Made by a program: the position numbers and the translations under genes. A model generated the notes under the pieces. It was not told the origin of the DNA and did no database searches. It was given only the letters and a program-made list of their open reading frames with translations. Below, piece by piece: positions 50,412 through 60,278 of a DNA stretch of 64,000 nucleotides. Position 1 is the first letter of the stretch. The number at the start of each line of letters is the position of its first letter. Source of the stretch: an uncultured Alistipes sp. (GTDB lineage: Bacteria; Bacteroidota; Bacteroidia; Bacteroidales; Rikenellaceae); NCBI GenBank assembly GCA_900550925.1, contig URTU01000003.1, forward strand, positions 1 through 64,000, given 5' to 3'.

Positions 50412-51863
50412 ATGAAATTCAGATTCTTACTCATTGCAACAGCATGCCTCGGGATGATCGCATGCTCGAAAAACGACGGTGTAACGACCGATCCGTCCGA
50501 ATCCGGTTCGAAGTCGATCGTCATGAAGATCGCCACGCCCGTAACACGTGCATATATTACTCCGGATGCGCCATACCAGCCCTCGACCGATATCTCGAGT
50601 ATCGACGTATACTTCACAAACAGCAACTCGACGATCCAGAGCGCTTACCGCCTGACCGGTCAGGACCTCGACAACATAACCACTTCGGGTCTGCGATTCG
50701 TCAACCTCAACAACGTGTCGGCCGTATTTGTGGTCGCAAACAGCCCGAAGGCCCTGCTGGCCGCCGGCGACCGTATGGATAACGATTTCATCGCAAACCT
50801 CAGCGATCAGGGCCCGGCACTCGACCAGGGCAGCATGATCTTCGCCGGCTGCGATACCGACATCACCCCTGTCGCCCTCGATACCAATGTCCCCGATGTC
50901 CCCAACTACAGCGGCAATACTCAGGAACCGCAGTATGACAAGGATCATGTCTACACGGCCGATATCACCATCCGTCCTCTCATCTCGCGTATGGAGTGGG
51001 GAAAGATTACAATCGAAAGCGACGGTCAGAAACTCGTTCAGGATCCCAACTCGAAGGCCTGGTACCTTGTAGTTTGGAAAAACTGGAAACCCTCGCTGAC
51101 CGGCATATTCCAGAGCAATGTCTACCTCGAAGAGAACATCTTTGCCAATACGCAGGTTCAGAATGCCAATCTCTTTGCAACCCCGACCCTCGCTTCGGCG
51201 GCAATCGAGAACGGAGCCTGGAAAAAACCCACTTCGCCCGTCGTCGGTGACGATACATGGGCGCTGATCAACAACGTTATCTCATATAGCGGTTACGAAG
51301 GCTCTACGCCGGGTGCCATGCTCGACCTGGATGCATACAATGCCCAAAGCGGTGTATGCGTACCGTTCCACTTCTTTGTGCCGTTCGACCCCTCCGACAA
51401 GAATGCTCCCGATGCCTCGGTACAGGTACTGCCCACAACGCCGCAATGGCACTTCCAGCTCTACTACCCCGATCTGACAAACGGCAGCGCCGATCCCGCT
51501 CAGCAGTTTACCGTAAAGGTATACAAGTCCGATGAACATGGTACACAAGGAGCTGAAGTTGACCTCGATGCCGACGACGCAGCCCTTGCAATATACGGAG
51601 ACTTCCTCTTCCCGACAAGCACCGGTGACGACCTCGCTTACGCCAATGTCGTAGAACTGTTGGATACGGAGGCCGGCGTAGGGGCCAACCAGGGTATTAT
51701 CTATACGCCCGGTACAATCTATTCGTCGGATATCACCATCGCGCCGTACAACGTATCGGCAAGCTTCAAGGATCCGTCGCAGTACAACATTATCGTCAAG
51801 GTTGAGGTGGCCAAATTCACCAACAAGACCGTAAAACCGGGTTTCGACTCCGATTTAAACTAA
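50412..51863 (+). CDS. Mfa1-type major fimbrial subunit lipoprotein
   Basis: The 483-residue prolipoprotein has its lipobox ending at Cys18 (LGMIACSKND). An N-terminal segment is followed by the processing-type motif PVTRAYIT, with Arg46-Ala47. In FimA/Mfa1 fimbriae such an Arg site is cut by a trypsin-like protease, which frees a groove for polymerisation by strand exchange. Fimbrillin-type strands follow (STDISSIDVYFTNSNSTIQSAY, NLNNVSAVFVVANSP). The C-terminus VKVEVAKFTNKTVKPGFDSDLN fits the donor-strand tail. It is the first of four subunit genes. A 134-nt AT-rich gap separates it from the DUF3868 gene. Confidence 0.85.
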   Translation: MKFRFLLIATACLGMIACSKNDGVTTDPSESGSKSIVMKIATPVTRAYITPDAPYQPSTDISSIDVYFTNSNSTIQSAYRLTGQDLDNITTSGLRFVNLNNVSAVFVVANSPKALLAAGDRMDNDFIANLSDQGPALDQGSMIFAGCDTDITPVALDTNVPDVPNYSGNTQEPQYDKDHVYTADITIRPLISRMEWGKITIESDGQKLVQDPNSKAWYLVVWKNWKPSLTGIFQSNVYLEENIFANTQVQNANLFATPTLASAAIENGAWKKPTSPVVGDDTWALINNVISYSGYEGSTPGAMLDLDAYNAQSGVCVPFHFFVPFDPSDKNAPDASVQVLPTTPQWHFQLYYPDLTNGSADPAQQFTVKVYKSDEHGTQGAEVDLDADDAALAIYGDFLFPTSTGDDLAYANVVELLDTEAGVGANQGIIYTPGTIYSSDITIAPYNVSASFKDPSQYNIIVKVEVAKFTNKTVKPGFDSDLN

Positions 51864-51883
51864 ATCACCATACATTCGGTATG

Positions 51884-51917
51884 CGGGCAGGGAGATGCCA
51901 TCGTGCACCCCTGCCCG
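51884..51917 (+). promoter_or_regulatory. Hairpin between major subunit and anchor genes
   Basis: A 9-bp perfect GC-rich stem (51884-51892 with 51909-51917) has a 16-nt loop and no T-run after it. Its place just after the major-subunit gene suggests partial termination or mRNA-end protection, giving more major subunit than anchor. Confidence 0.5.
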
Positions 51918-51978
51918 ACTCCGGATCGGTTGCGCTCCGACAACAACCGCTAAAATCGTTAAACGGAATACAAGGAAA

Positions 51979-52899
51979 ATGAGAAGACTCCGTCTATATA
52001 TGCTGTTCGTCCTGACAACGGTCATGCTACTCATGACCGGCTGTATCAGAGAGAACATGGACGACTGTAAAGGGAAAGTGACACTCCGCTTCCGTTATGT
52101 CGGCGATGGCACAACCGATATCTTCGCCGAGAAGATCGACAAGGTCACAATGTATGTCTACTCGGCTGCCGACGGCTCTCTGGCCGGAGTATTCGAATAT
52201 GACGAGAAGGCGCTCGACGCATACCAGGGTGCCAATATCGAACTGTATCCGGGCAGCTACCAGATAATATGCTGGGGCAACGCCTTCGAAAACAGTACCA
52301 TACACGAAGGCGACCGGATTGCTGCCCCGGGACATTTCGACAACACCGAAATCGATACCAACGACCCGTTATATTACGGGACAACCGATATCGCAATTCC
52401 CGAAACTCTGGTCGAACAGGATTATGTGTGTCAGTTCGTCTGCTCGCACATCAAGGTGAATGTGCGCCTCGAAGGATTCGTCGGCGCATGGACTACACAG
52501 ACCGGCCTACAGTCAAGAGCCCAGATCGACAATGTCGAACTGGCCATGACCCGCCTGCCGTCGTACACCGATTTCGACAACATCCCGGCCGCGGACCATC
52601 ACAGCACGTACTATCCGACACTCCAGACCGATGAAAACGATGACACAAGCTATGTGACACAGTTCAACACGATGCGGTTCAAGGATGACAACGACATTAT
52701 GCTGCAACTGCTCTCGGGGCCCGAACGGACCGTAATCCAGGAGTTCAGCCTGGCAGATTTCATGTCGAAATACGGCATCTCGGTCGAGAACCGGAACGAA
52801 ATACTTATCCCGATTCTCATACGTGCCAGTACGGCCGGAATCGAAATTGCCGAGTGGGAGCAGAAACCTGTCACCCCGGGATTTGACAAGGACAACTAA
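51979..52899 (+). CDS. FimB/Mfa2-type fimbrial anchor lipoprotein
   Basis: The start at 51979 gives 306 residues beginning with a lipoprotein signal that ends at Cys22, followed by IRENMDDCKGKVTLRFRY. The C-x7-C spacing after the lipobox and the following beta strand are typical of Mfa2/FimB. Later strands include IDKVTMYVYSAADGSLAG and YPGSYQIICWGN. Mfa2-type proteins stop polymer growth and anchor the fimbria in the outer membrane. It sits directly after the major subunit, as in known operons. Confidence 0.9.
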   Translation: MRRLRLYMLFVLTTVMLLMTGCIRENMDDCKGKVTLRFRYVGDGTTDIFAEKIDKVTMYVYSAADGSLAGVFEYDEKALDAYQGANIELYPGSYQIICWGNAFENSTIHEGDRIAAPGHFDNTEIDTNDPLYYGTTDIAIPETLVEQDYVCQFVCSHIKVNVRLEGFVGAWTTQTGLQSRAQIDNVELAMTRLPSYTDFDNIPAADHHSTYYPTLQTDENDDTSYVTQFNTMRFKDDNDIMLQLLSGPERTVIQEFSLADFMSKYGISVENRNEILIPILIRASTAGIEIAEWEQKPVTPGFDKDN

Positions 52900-52920
52900 G
52901 ACTCGAAAAGTCAACGAATC

Positions 52921-54072
52921 ATGAAGAGCATATCTCTGCGCATAATATTGGCTATCATTCTGTTGTCGGGCCTGGCGGCCTGCAAGCAGAATGAACCGGA
53001 CGGCCCCGTAACGGACCGTCCCGTCGATGTGCGCATTGTGGTCAGCAACGGCTCGGAAACTCGAAGCGCCGGAGATACGGAGACCGACAATGACATTCGC
53101 CAGCTCCGTGTCTACGCCTTCAACAGCAACGGGGTTCTGGTAGGATATGCCGAAGACGACAACCTCTCGAACCAGTCATACCTGTATATAACCCTGCGCG
53201 AGGCCGGCAACATATACTTCTATGTAATAGCCAATGCTGATTTCGGCCCAAGACCGACCGTCGACGGCGTCGAGGTATCCGACTGGAGTACACTCTCGGC
53301 CACACAGCTGCAAAAACTGCGGTTCGACCTCACCGGTTTCAACGGGTGGCCTCAGATCGACGGCTACTCGCTATCGCCGATGTCAAACAACCGCGTCGAC
53401 GAAGAGGGGAACGACATGCAGTATCAGAACGATTTCGCTACGGCCGTCCAGGTCGTGTCGCCCTCCACCACCACACAGATAATTCCGGTAACCGTCCAGC
53501 ACGTACTGGGCCGCCTGAGGCTGCTGCTAAACAAGGAGCCCGGAAACGACGACATGAAAATAACCGTAACACGTGCCGAACTGTTCCATCGTCCCGACGA
53601 TTACAGGCTCTACCTGAACAATAACGCTCCGGCCGACATCGACAGCCATATCACCTTTATCAACAATTCGGAACAGCTTGTCGACCGGATCATATCGCCC
53701 GACTCCCCCGTGGAACTGGTCTCGAAACCGGCCGACGGATACACCGAAATCGCACGAACCTTCCTGGCTCCGAATCAGCACGGAACATACGACATGACCG
53801 GTGCCGCATTCACCGATGCCGCAGGGTCGCCAACCGAGACCGGAAAAGACAAGGCTTACCGGCTCGAACTGACCGTACAGTTCGAATATACCCCTTCAAA
53901 CGGCGTATCGGCTTCGGTTTCCGAACGGAACTATACGCTATACCTGCCGTCGGTGCCCCGAAATACCAGCATCGAGGTTGAGGGTACGCTCAACGGCACC
54001 ACCGACCTGCAGTTCAACCTGCTGACAAAGGTGTGGCAGGAGCGCGAAATGACCATTCCGCCGTTCATGTAG
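52921..54072 (+). CDS. Fimbrillin-like minor subunit lipoprotein
   Basis: The 383-residue lipoprotein has its lipobox ending at Cys21 (LSGLAACKQNE). An Arg-containing motif follows at residue 48 (GSETRSAGDTE). The fimbrillin fold pattern includes IRQLRVYAFNSNGVLVGYAED, IYFYVIANADFG, and a C-terminal LPSVPRNTSIEVEGTL donor-type strand. The start lies 21 nt after the anchor gene. It is probably an accessory or adaptor subunit of the same fimbria. Position in the assembled filament is not known. Confidence 0.8.
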   Translation: MKSISLRIILAIILLSGLAACKQNEPDGPVTDRPVDVRIVVSNGSETRSAGDTETDNDIRQLRVYAFNSNGVLVGYAEDDNLSNQSYLYITLREAGNIYFYVIANADFGPRPTVDGVEVSDWSTLSATQLQKLRFDLTGFNGWPQIDGYSLSPMSNNRVDEEGNDMQYQNDFATAVQVVSPSTTTQIIPVTVQHVLGRLRLLLNKEPGNDDMKITVTRAELFHRPDDYRLYLNNNAPADIDSHITFINNSEQLVDRIISPDSPVELVSKPADGYTEIARTFLAPNQHGTYDMTGAAFTDAAGSPTETGKDKAYRLELTVQFEYTPSNGVSASVSERNYTLYLPSVPRNTSIEVEGTLNGTTDLQFNLLTKVWQEREMTIPPFM

Positions 54073-54123
54073 CGCGTGAGGGTCTCTGCGCCAAACCGAA
54101 CCTCAAAATTCAGAAGCATTAAC

Positions 54124-57100
54124 ATGTACAGAATATCATACATACGGTTATTGATCTCAAGCCTGACGATACTGCTCCTTTCCGGCTGTACCAAGGACTT
54201 CAACGATGACGGCGGCAGCACGACCGAAGGTCAACCCATAACCGTCACACTCAATCTGGGTGCAATACCGCCTCCCGAAATAACCATCACGCGGGCCAAC
54301 AACGAATTGTCGTATCTGGCTTCGCTCTCGATATTCGTATTCAATGCCGACGGTTCGGAGTGCCTCCAGATAGTCGACCTCTCATACAACGACCTCACCC
54401 AGAACGGTACATATACCAATCAGGAGACAATCTACAGCGTCAAGTTCCGCACCACCTCCGGCACACGCAAACTGCTCGCCGTGGCAAACTACCAAAGCGG
54501 CGGATTCTGGGATTCGAATACCCTGGCCGATATCCGCGACGACGTGGAGAACGGATCTCTGTCGTTCGACGGACTGCGCGACTGTATCATACGGCTGAGC
54601 AACTCGACCATAAATTCCGACAACAACATTCTGCTGCCGTCGATAACGGCCTCGTCGCAGATGCTCATCTCGGGATGGAACCAAGTTACGTTCGGCGTTG
54701 ACGGGTCGATCTCGGATTACGGTCCTCGTGGCGATGCCCAGGCTAAAATAGCCATGATGATGGAGCGCTCGATGGCCCGCATAACATTCAATATCCCGGG
54801 CGGCAGCACAACAAAGCAGGTCGATAACGGGGACGGCACCTCCTCGACCCATACCGTGACATTCACCCCATCGACATTCCGCGCGTACAATATTCCGCGC
54901 GCGGCCTTCCTCGGCTTCACCTCCGAATCCGCAACCGTACCCGACATTAAGCAGACATACCTTACCAGCGCCGTCTACAACGTCGGTACCACGGCCGCAG
55001 GAGACTATCAGTTCAGCTTCTACATGCCCGAGAATATACAGCCGGCAGGCTCGGCCGCCTCGTACAACGACCGTGACCGCTGGAACTACGGTCCAGATAC
55101 AGGTTATGCCACCGAAGGCCCGGGAATGATGCCCGAAGACAAAATCTGGTCACATGCTCCGCAAAACAGCACCTTCGTCGTCATCGAGGGGACATACGAG
55201 GAGACCACCCCCGAAGGACCGTTCTATACCGCTACGGTCGAATATACCGTACACCTCGGCGACTTCAGCGACCAGGGTTCATGGGACAACTTCTCGATCA
55301 TACGAAATTACCTGTATACCTACAACATGTCGGTTCTCGGGGTTGACAACATCGTCGTCGAGGCCCACAAGGGTACCGACAACCAGCCCGGCGCCGAAGG
55401 CGAAGTATACGATGCAACAACCTGTCTGTACAACTACCAGCTCGATTCGCACTTCGAACAGGTCTTTCTGCAATACGACCTCTCGTCGATAGCCAACTCG
55501 CTGCCCCGCGGCCTCTCGGGACAGGAACTCGACGATGCAATTGCCAGCAAGCTCTTCCTGGTCATACAGTCCGAAGCCATGACCTATACCGACCAGAATG
55601 TCATGAACAAACGCGGCTCGCTGCAACCTTACAAGATATACGCCGATGCCATGCGCAACAATCAGGACCCGGCAAAGGCCAAAGCCGATATTCTCGAAGG
55701 TGCCGGATCGGGATACAACCCCACAAAGGGTTTCGATTACAAATGGGTTGAGTTCTGGCCGCAGACAACGACTGCTCTGGCCGAGTATCCGGGTGTATCG
55801 GAGTGGAGCCGCGAGGACCTGACCGGTTTAGACAACCAGAATGCATACGGCGGCACGGCCACCGGAGCCAACCATCGGTTGATGGATGTCTACGACGTAT
55901 GCGTGGCCATGGGCCTGGTCGTCAAGAAAATATATCTGGGAGAACAGGTGTCGACAACCGCCTACGCCGAAAACGGAATCTCGATCTCGATTCAGAACGG
56001 CAACTATATGGCCCGATTCACGGCTTTCGTCAACGAATACTACTATTACCGGCACCCTCTGACCCATGAAAAACTCAATTCATGGGGCTGGATGGTCAAC
56101 AAGATCCCCCGCGAAATGATCATAGCGATGAGCAGCGACCTGTCGGCCGACGGAAACAGCATTTACAGCCAGCTGCACTCGTATATCTCTCAGGTCTCGA
56201 TGCAGACATTCTACAATACGCGCTCATCGACCATCAATGCCTTCGGTCTCGAAACATACAACGAGACTCCCTTGTCGTTCACATTCATGGGATACAACTC
56301 AGGAACCAATGCCTACGACACCTATCTCACAAATTCGGACGGGCGCAGGAACCAGATTTCGCTGCTCAACCAATACGCCCCTCACGCCGAAAACAGCATC
56401 TACGGCGATTGGGACGACTATATCAACCCAAGTTACAACGGCTTCACCTCGACCGTGACCACAACCACCGCTTCGCATAAGCTCAACCCCGCCGCATACA
56501 CACAGCAATATGCATATTCGGCCTGCATGTCGCGAAACCGCGACCTCAACGGCAACGGCTCTATCGACGACAACGAAGTGAGATGGTATCTGGCCTCCAC
56601 AAACGAATACATACGTATCGGTATCGGCACAAATGTGCTGTCGTCCGGCGCCAAACTCTACAACGGCACAAAACAGGATATGAACGTTTACGACTATCCC
56701 AAAGCCTACATCCCATACGGAGCGCTGTTCTACACCAGCAGCCCCAGCGCCGAACGCGTCTATTGGGCCGTCGAACGCGGATCATACGGCGGTGTAGGAA
56801 GTTATGGAGCCATGCCGCTCCGTTGTTTGAGAATTCTGCCGGCTGTCACCGGTCAACAGGATCTCTCGACAGTCCACAACGTCGCCTCAGACCCTACATA
56901 CGAATGGGATCCCCAGACCCGCATTCTCAAGTTCAAGGACCGAATCACCGATGAACTGTTCCGGCAGCGCGCCGAAGGACCTCTCATCGAACATACCGAG
57001 GATGATCCCGCAAATTCATTCTATGAGGGTATCATCGTCGCTCAGGATTATGTGGGCGGATACTACAATCCTACCCCATTCGCACTGAAGGAGGTGGTCA

Positions 57101-57420
57101 ATTTCGGCAGCAAATACGAAAACCCATGTGCCGAATACAGCGAAACAGGTGACGGCGGAGCCGCCTGGCGTGTCCCGAATCTGGTAGAAATGTCGGCTCT
57201 GGTGGCCGCCGGACAGCTCGACAACTATATGTATGAAGCGGCTTGCTGTACAAAATTCAGCAATCAGAAGGTGCGTTTGGGATTCGCCTATTCGACTCTG
57301 GTATACTGCCCCGATGAATCATTCCTCAAGGCCAGCCAGTACAATACGCTTGAAAACTACTATTCAAGATATTTCAAGGTGCGTTGCGTCCGAGATGTGC
57401 CCGAAGGGTATTTCGAGTGA
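54124..57420 (+). CDS. Large DUF4906-type fimbrial tip/adhesin lipoprotein
   Basis: With the start at 54124 (MYRISYIRLLISSLTILLLSGC) the lipoprotein has 1098 residues with Cys22. The N-terminal part is fimbrillin-like, with the Arg motif TITRANNEL (Arg57-Ala58), LASLSIFVFNADG and KLLAVANYQSGG. The middle resembles DUF4906. A C-terminal module contains DLNGNGSIDDNEVRWYLAS and ends WRVPNLVEMSALVAAG...RYFKVRCVRDVPE, similar to the FISUMP-type Trp/Arg-rich domain seen in surface adhesins. It is the last and largest gene of the fimbrial operon and probably the tip adhesin. No strong terminator follows. Confidence 0.8.
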   Translation: MYRISYIRLLISSLTILLLSGCTKDFNDDGGSTTEGQPITVTLNLGAIPPPEITITRANNELSYLASLSIFVFNADGSECLQIVDLSYNDLTQNGTYTNQETIYSVKFRTTSGTRKLLAVANYQSGGFWDSNTLADIRDDVENGSLSFDGLRDCIIRLSNSTINSDNNILLPSITASSQMLISGWNQVTFGVDGSISDYGPRGDAQAKIAMMMERSMARITFNIPGGSTTKQVDNGDGTSSTHTVTFTPSTFRAYNIPRAAFLGFTSESATVPDIKQTYLTSAVYNVGTTAAGDYQFSFYMPENIQPAGSAASYNDRDRWNYGPDTGYATEGPGMMPEDKIWSHAPQNSTFVVIEGTYEETTPEGPFYTATVEYTVHLGDFSDQGSWDNFSIIRNYLYTYNMSVLGVDNIVVEAHKGTDNQPGAEGEVYDATTCLYNYQLDSHFEQVFLQYDLSSIANSLPRGLSGQELDDAIASKLFLVIQSEAMTYTDQNVMNKRGSLQPYKIYADAMRNNQDPAKAKADILEGAGSGYNPTKGFDYKWVEFWPQTTTALAEYPGVSEWSREDLTGLDNQNAYGGTATGANHRLMDVYDVCVAMGLVVKKIYLGEQVSTTAYAENGISISIQNGNYMARFTAFVNEYYYYRHPLTHEKLNSWGWMVNKIPREMIIAMSSDLSADGNSIYSQLHSYISQVSMQTFYNTRSSTINAFGLETYNETPLSFTFMGYNSGTNAYDTYLTNSDGRRNQISLLNQYAPHAENSIYGDWDDYINPSYNGFTSTVTTTTASHKLNPAAYTQQYAYSACMSRNRDLNGNGSIDDNEVRWYLASTNEYIRIGIGTNVLSSGAKLYNGTKQDMNVYDYPKAYIPYGALFYTSSPSAERVYWAVERGSYGGVGSYGAMPLRCLRILPAVTGQQDLSTVHNVASDPTYEWDPQTRILKFKDRITDELFRQRAEGPLIEHTEDDPANSFYEGIIVAQDYVGGYYNPTPFALKEVVNFGSKYENPCAEYSETGDGGAAWRVPNLVEMSALVAAGQLDNYMYEAACCTKFSNQKVRLGFAYSTLVYCPDESFLKASQYNTLENYYSRYFKVRCVRDVPEGYFE

Positions 57421-57585
57421 CGGAAAGCAGGGAGAGTGAAGGCTGCTTCGATCGACGGCAGACCGAATTGATAATTTCGGTTAAAGGCCTGCCTGTACTG
57501 TCGATTTGTCGAGTGATAAACCAGCCTGCTTTTTCGCTGCACTACTCCCCCCCGGGGCTTCATGCAAATTGATTATTGCCGATCA

Positions 57586-57616
57586 TTGTTGGTTACGCAA
57601 CAAAAGCGTACCTTTG
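57586..57616 (+). promoter_or_regulatory. Promoter of the first acetyltransferase gene
   Basis: -7 TACCTTTG (57609-57616) with a -33-like TTG (57586-57588) at a 20-nt spacing. Initiation near 57623 separates this gene from the fimbrial operon. Confidence 0.6.
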
Positions 57617-57646
57617 CACAAGGCAATGAATCGAATGCTGATCCCT

Positions 57647-58204
57647 ATGACAAGCGAAAAGGAAAAATGCCGCCAGGGCAAACTCTACGATGCCAACAAT
57701 GATGCAGAGTTGATAGCCGAAAGGCTCGCCTGCAAACAATTGTGTCATGAATACAACAACCTGCCACCGGCCGACGAACAACACCGCAAAGACATCATAA
57801 TCAGGCTGTGCGGAAAAACAGGAGCCAATTTCCTGATAGAACAGCCGTTTTTTTGCGATTACGGCTATAACATCGAAATCGGCGAAAACTTCTTTGCCAA
57901 CGTAAACTGTGTTATTCTCGATGCGGCCAAGGTCACATTCGGCGACAATGTCTTCGTCGCACCAAACTGCGGATTCTATACGGCAGGCCACCCTTTTGAC
58001 GTCGGTCAGAGAAACCGCGGACTCGAATATGCCTACCCGATTACTATCGGAAACAATGTCTGGATTGGCGCTCAGGTATGCGTATTGCCCGGTGTCTCAA
58101 TCGGAAACAACTGCGTTATAGGCGCAGGCAGCGTCGTCAATAAAGATATTCCGGACGGATCGCTGGCCGCAGGAAATCCGTGCCGCGTAATCCGTAAATT
58201 ATAA
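57647..58204 (+). CDS. Maltose/galactoside O-acetyltransferase family protein
   Basis: The start was set at 57647 (MTSEKEKCRQGKLYDANND), which matches the usual family N-terminus. The predicted transcription start lies upstream of it, and earlier in-frame ATG codons extend the protein without homology. The product has 185 residues. The left-handed beta-helix hexapeptides run from YNIEIGENFFANVNCVILD to VSIGNNCVIGAGSVV, with the catalytic His in YTAGHPFD. It transfers acetyl from acetyl-CoA to a sugar hydroxyl. Its physiological acceptor is unknown. Confidence 0.88.
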   Translation: MTSEKEKCRQGKLYDANNDAELIAERLACKQLCHEYNNLPPADEQHRKDIIIRLCGKTGANFLIEQPFFCDYGYNIEIGENFFANVNCVILDAAKVTFGDNVFVAPNCGFYTAGHPFDVGQRNRGLEYAYPITIGNNVWIGAQVCVLPGVSIGNNCVIGAGSVVNKDIPDGSLAAGNPCRVIRKL

Positions 58205-58258
58205 AACTATGATGGAGCCACGCTTATTTGGCCCCGCTCTCACTAAACATTCACTGTT

Positions 58259-58918
58259 ATGAAAAACCCTTCGTCCAATACCGACCTCTCTGCCAAACCG
58301 CTGACCCGAACAGCCCAGGCTTGGCAACAAATGCAGTGGTTCAATGAACCGGAACACTGGTCATTCAAAGAGGGGATGCTCGTCATGCATGTCACGCCGC
58401 ACACAGATTACTGGCGAATTTCACACTATGGCTTTACCGTCGACGACGCGCCGTTTCTGTATGCACTGCGGGGCGGCGAATTCGAAGTTAAAGTGAAGAT
58501 TTCGGGCGATTACAAAACCCGTTTCGACCAATCGGGCCTCATGCTGCGAATCGACCACAAAAACTACATCAAGACAGGTATTGAGTTCGTGGACGGAAAA
58601 TACAACCTCAGTACCGTCGTCACACATAATACCAGCGACTGGAGTATGGTTCCACTCGACACGCCGGTCCCGTTTGTGTGGCTCAAGGCCGTGCGGAGAC
58701 TCGATGCCGTGGAGATCTTCTATTCGTTCAACGACCAGGAGTACACGATGATGCGCAACGCCTGGTTGCAGGACAACCATCCGGTCATGGTCGGAATAAT
58801 GGGGGCCTGTCCTGACGGCAATGGTTTCGAGGCGAGGTTCGAAGAGTTCTCAATCAGGCATCTGCCCGATCTGCGCAGACTGCAATGGCTGGAAATGAAC
58901 CGCCCTGAAAAACCTTGA
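58259..58918 (+). CDS. DUF1349 domain protein (LamG-like fold)
   Basis: The 219-residue protein lacks a signal peptide. It fits DUF1349: QWFNEPEHWSFKEGMLVMHV, TDYWRISHYGF, GGEFEVKVKISGDYKTRFDQSGLML, and a Trp-rich core VPFVWLKAVRRLDAVEIFYSF. DUF1349 has a concanavalin-like sandwich found in proteins related to sugars, but the function is not known. It lies 54 nt after the first acetyltransferase and 67 nt before the second, so the three may be one unit. Confidence 0.8.
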   Translation: MKNPSSNTDLSAKPLTRTAQAWQQMQWFNEPEHWSFKEGMLVMHVTPHTDYWRISHYGFTVDDAPFLYALRGGEFEVKVKISGDYKTRFDQSGLMLRIDHKNYIKTGIEFVDGKYNLSTVVTHNTSDWSMVPLDTPVPFVWLKAVRRLDAVEIFYSFNDQEYTMMRNAWLQDNHPVMVGIMGACPDGNGFEARFEEFSIRHLPDLRRLQWLEMNRPEKP

Positions 58919-58985
58919 CCGCCCGAACCCTCAAAATACGCTACGAATGAGACACCTCATCCAAACAATAAGAAAATCACACCTC

Positions 58986-59552
58986 ATGACAATAGAAGAG
59001 TTCAAAAATTACGTCCAGACCCGGCAACCGCTGAATACGGATGAAATTGTCGCCCTGATGGACCAGGCAAGCAACGAGGCCCGGAAAATAACCTTCCGAC
59101 TCAACTCGGCATATCATACACCGGATACTGTCCGGACATTGCTCTCCGAACTATTCGGATACCGCGTTCCGGAGACCTTTCGGGTATTTCCGCCGTTTTA
59201 CACCGATTTCGGCAAGAACATAACCGTCGGAGAGAACGTCTTCGTCAATGCCTGCTGCCATTTTCAGGACCACGGTGGCGTAACCCTCGGCGACGGCTGC
59301 CAGATCGGACACAATGTGGTGTTTGCCACACTGAACCATGAACTGGCGCCCGAGAGGAGAGCCATTACATATCCGGCACCCATCGTGCTCGGAAAGAATG
59401 TATGGGTCGGTTCCAACGCTACAATTCTACAAGGTGTGACAATCGGAGACAATGCGGTGATTGCGGCCGGAGCGGTTGTCACCAAAGATGTCGCGGCTAA
59501 TACGATAGTTGGCGGCGTCCCCGCAAAATTCATAAAATTTTTGGACAGGTAA
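58986..59552 (+). CDS. Second hexapeptide sugar O-acetyltransferase
   Basis: The start at 58986 (MTIEEFKNYVQTRQPL) gives 188 residues. The hexapeptide repeat region runs from NITVGENVFVNACCHFQDH through APIVLGKNVWVGSNATILQGVTIGDNAVIAAGAVV. A catalytic-type His lies in FATLNHELAPERR. It differs from the first acetyltransferase in its N-terminus and lacks the maltose-acetyltransferase motif LYDAN. Two such genes flank a DUF1349 gene. Substrate unknown. Confidence 0.85.
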   Translation: MTIEEFKNYVQTRQPLNTDEIVALMDQASNEARKITFRLNSAYHTPDTVRTLLSELFGYRVPETFRVFPPFYTDFGKNITVGENVFVNACCHFQDHGGVTLGDGCQIGHNVVFATLNHELAPERRAITYPAPIVLGKNVWVGSNATILQGVTIGDNAVIAAGAVVTKDVAANTIVGGVPAKFIKFLDR

Positions 59553-60278
59553 CCGTCCAAGAGAGGTCGTACCTCGCGCCAAAACTATTACGTTGAAACA
59601 CAATCCCCCACTGCGGAAGGATTGTGCGGGAGGATTGTGCGGGAGGATTGTGTAAGATCGTCCGACAGCCGTAAGTTGTCCCAGCCGAGCGTGCCCGGAC
59701 TTGTGTGGAGAAGGCCTCCCGGGAGCTTGCTTCTGCGGCGAAACTTCCTCACTATCAGAACATCCATAAGCGTCAAGACTTCCGTACAAACAGGGTATCC
59801 ATAAAAGAGTCATAACCCTACCGTCACTCCTCCACCCGACCCTCCCTTTCCTGACGCAGCAATTGCGCTTTGGTAAGAGAAGAGACGGAAGGTACGCCTC
59901 CTGTCCGCTTTCATAATACGTAACCAGGCCCCGCAAAACGGCAGGTCTTATGCAGCAAGCCACAGTGAGAACGCGAGGCATAGATGTCATGCGACATGAT
60001 TATAAATTACAATTATTCCGGCCGTTTGTGATCATGTTTTGAAATTTTATTCGTACTTTTGCGCCGGATTTCTTAATCAATAGTGTTCGAATTTCCGTTC
60101 TTATCTTTTTCAGATTCCCTGATGAGACGGTTTGTAGAACATTGTGGCAGCACCTGACGCTGTCCGAACTCTCCGGGTTCATTATTAGTATTTCCGAGGG
60201 AATGGCGATGGGTTAACCGATTATGGTCAACCGTTACTGGAAACAAATAATGAACAACAATACATCTATTCTTATTTC
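59553..60278. other. 726-nt spacer without a supported gene
   Basis: Frames on both strands are low-complexity or full of Arg/Pro/Cys, with no motif. The spacer contains a 13-nt repeat (59618-59652). Near 60054-60061 lies TACTTTTG, a -7-like box without a good -33 partner. Confidence 0.5.
59618..59652 (+). repeat. 13-nt tandem repeat, 2.7 copies
   Basis: Two full units of AGGATTGTGCGGG at 59618-59630 and 59631-59643, then nine bases of a third. Confidence 0.85.

Noticed and set aside
57547..57553. 7-C run before the first acetyltransferase as a phase-variable tract
   Set aside because: Too short, and it lies upstream of the predicted promoter without a clear target.
59427..59990. Minus-strand 187-codon frame in the spacer after the second acetyltransferase
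   Set aside because: It overlaps the 3' end of the acetyltransferase gene on the other strand, includes the 13-nt repeat, and has no motif.
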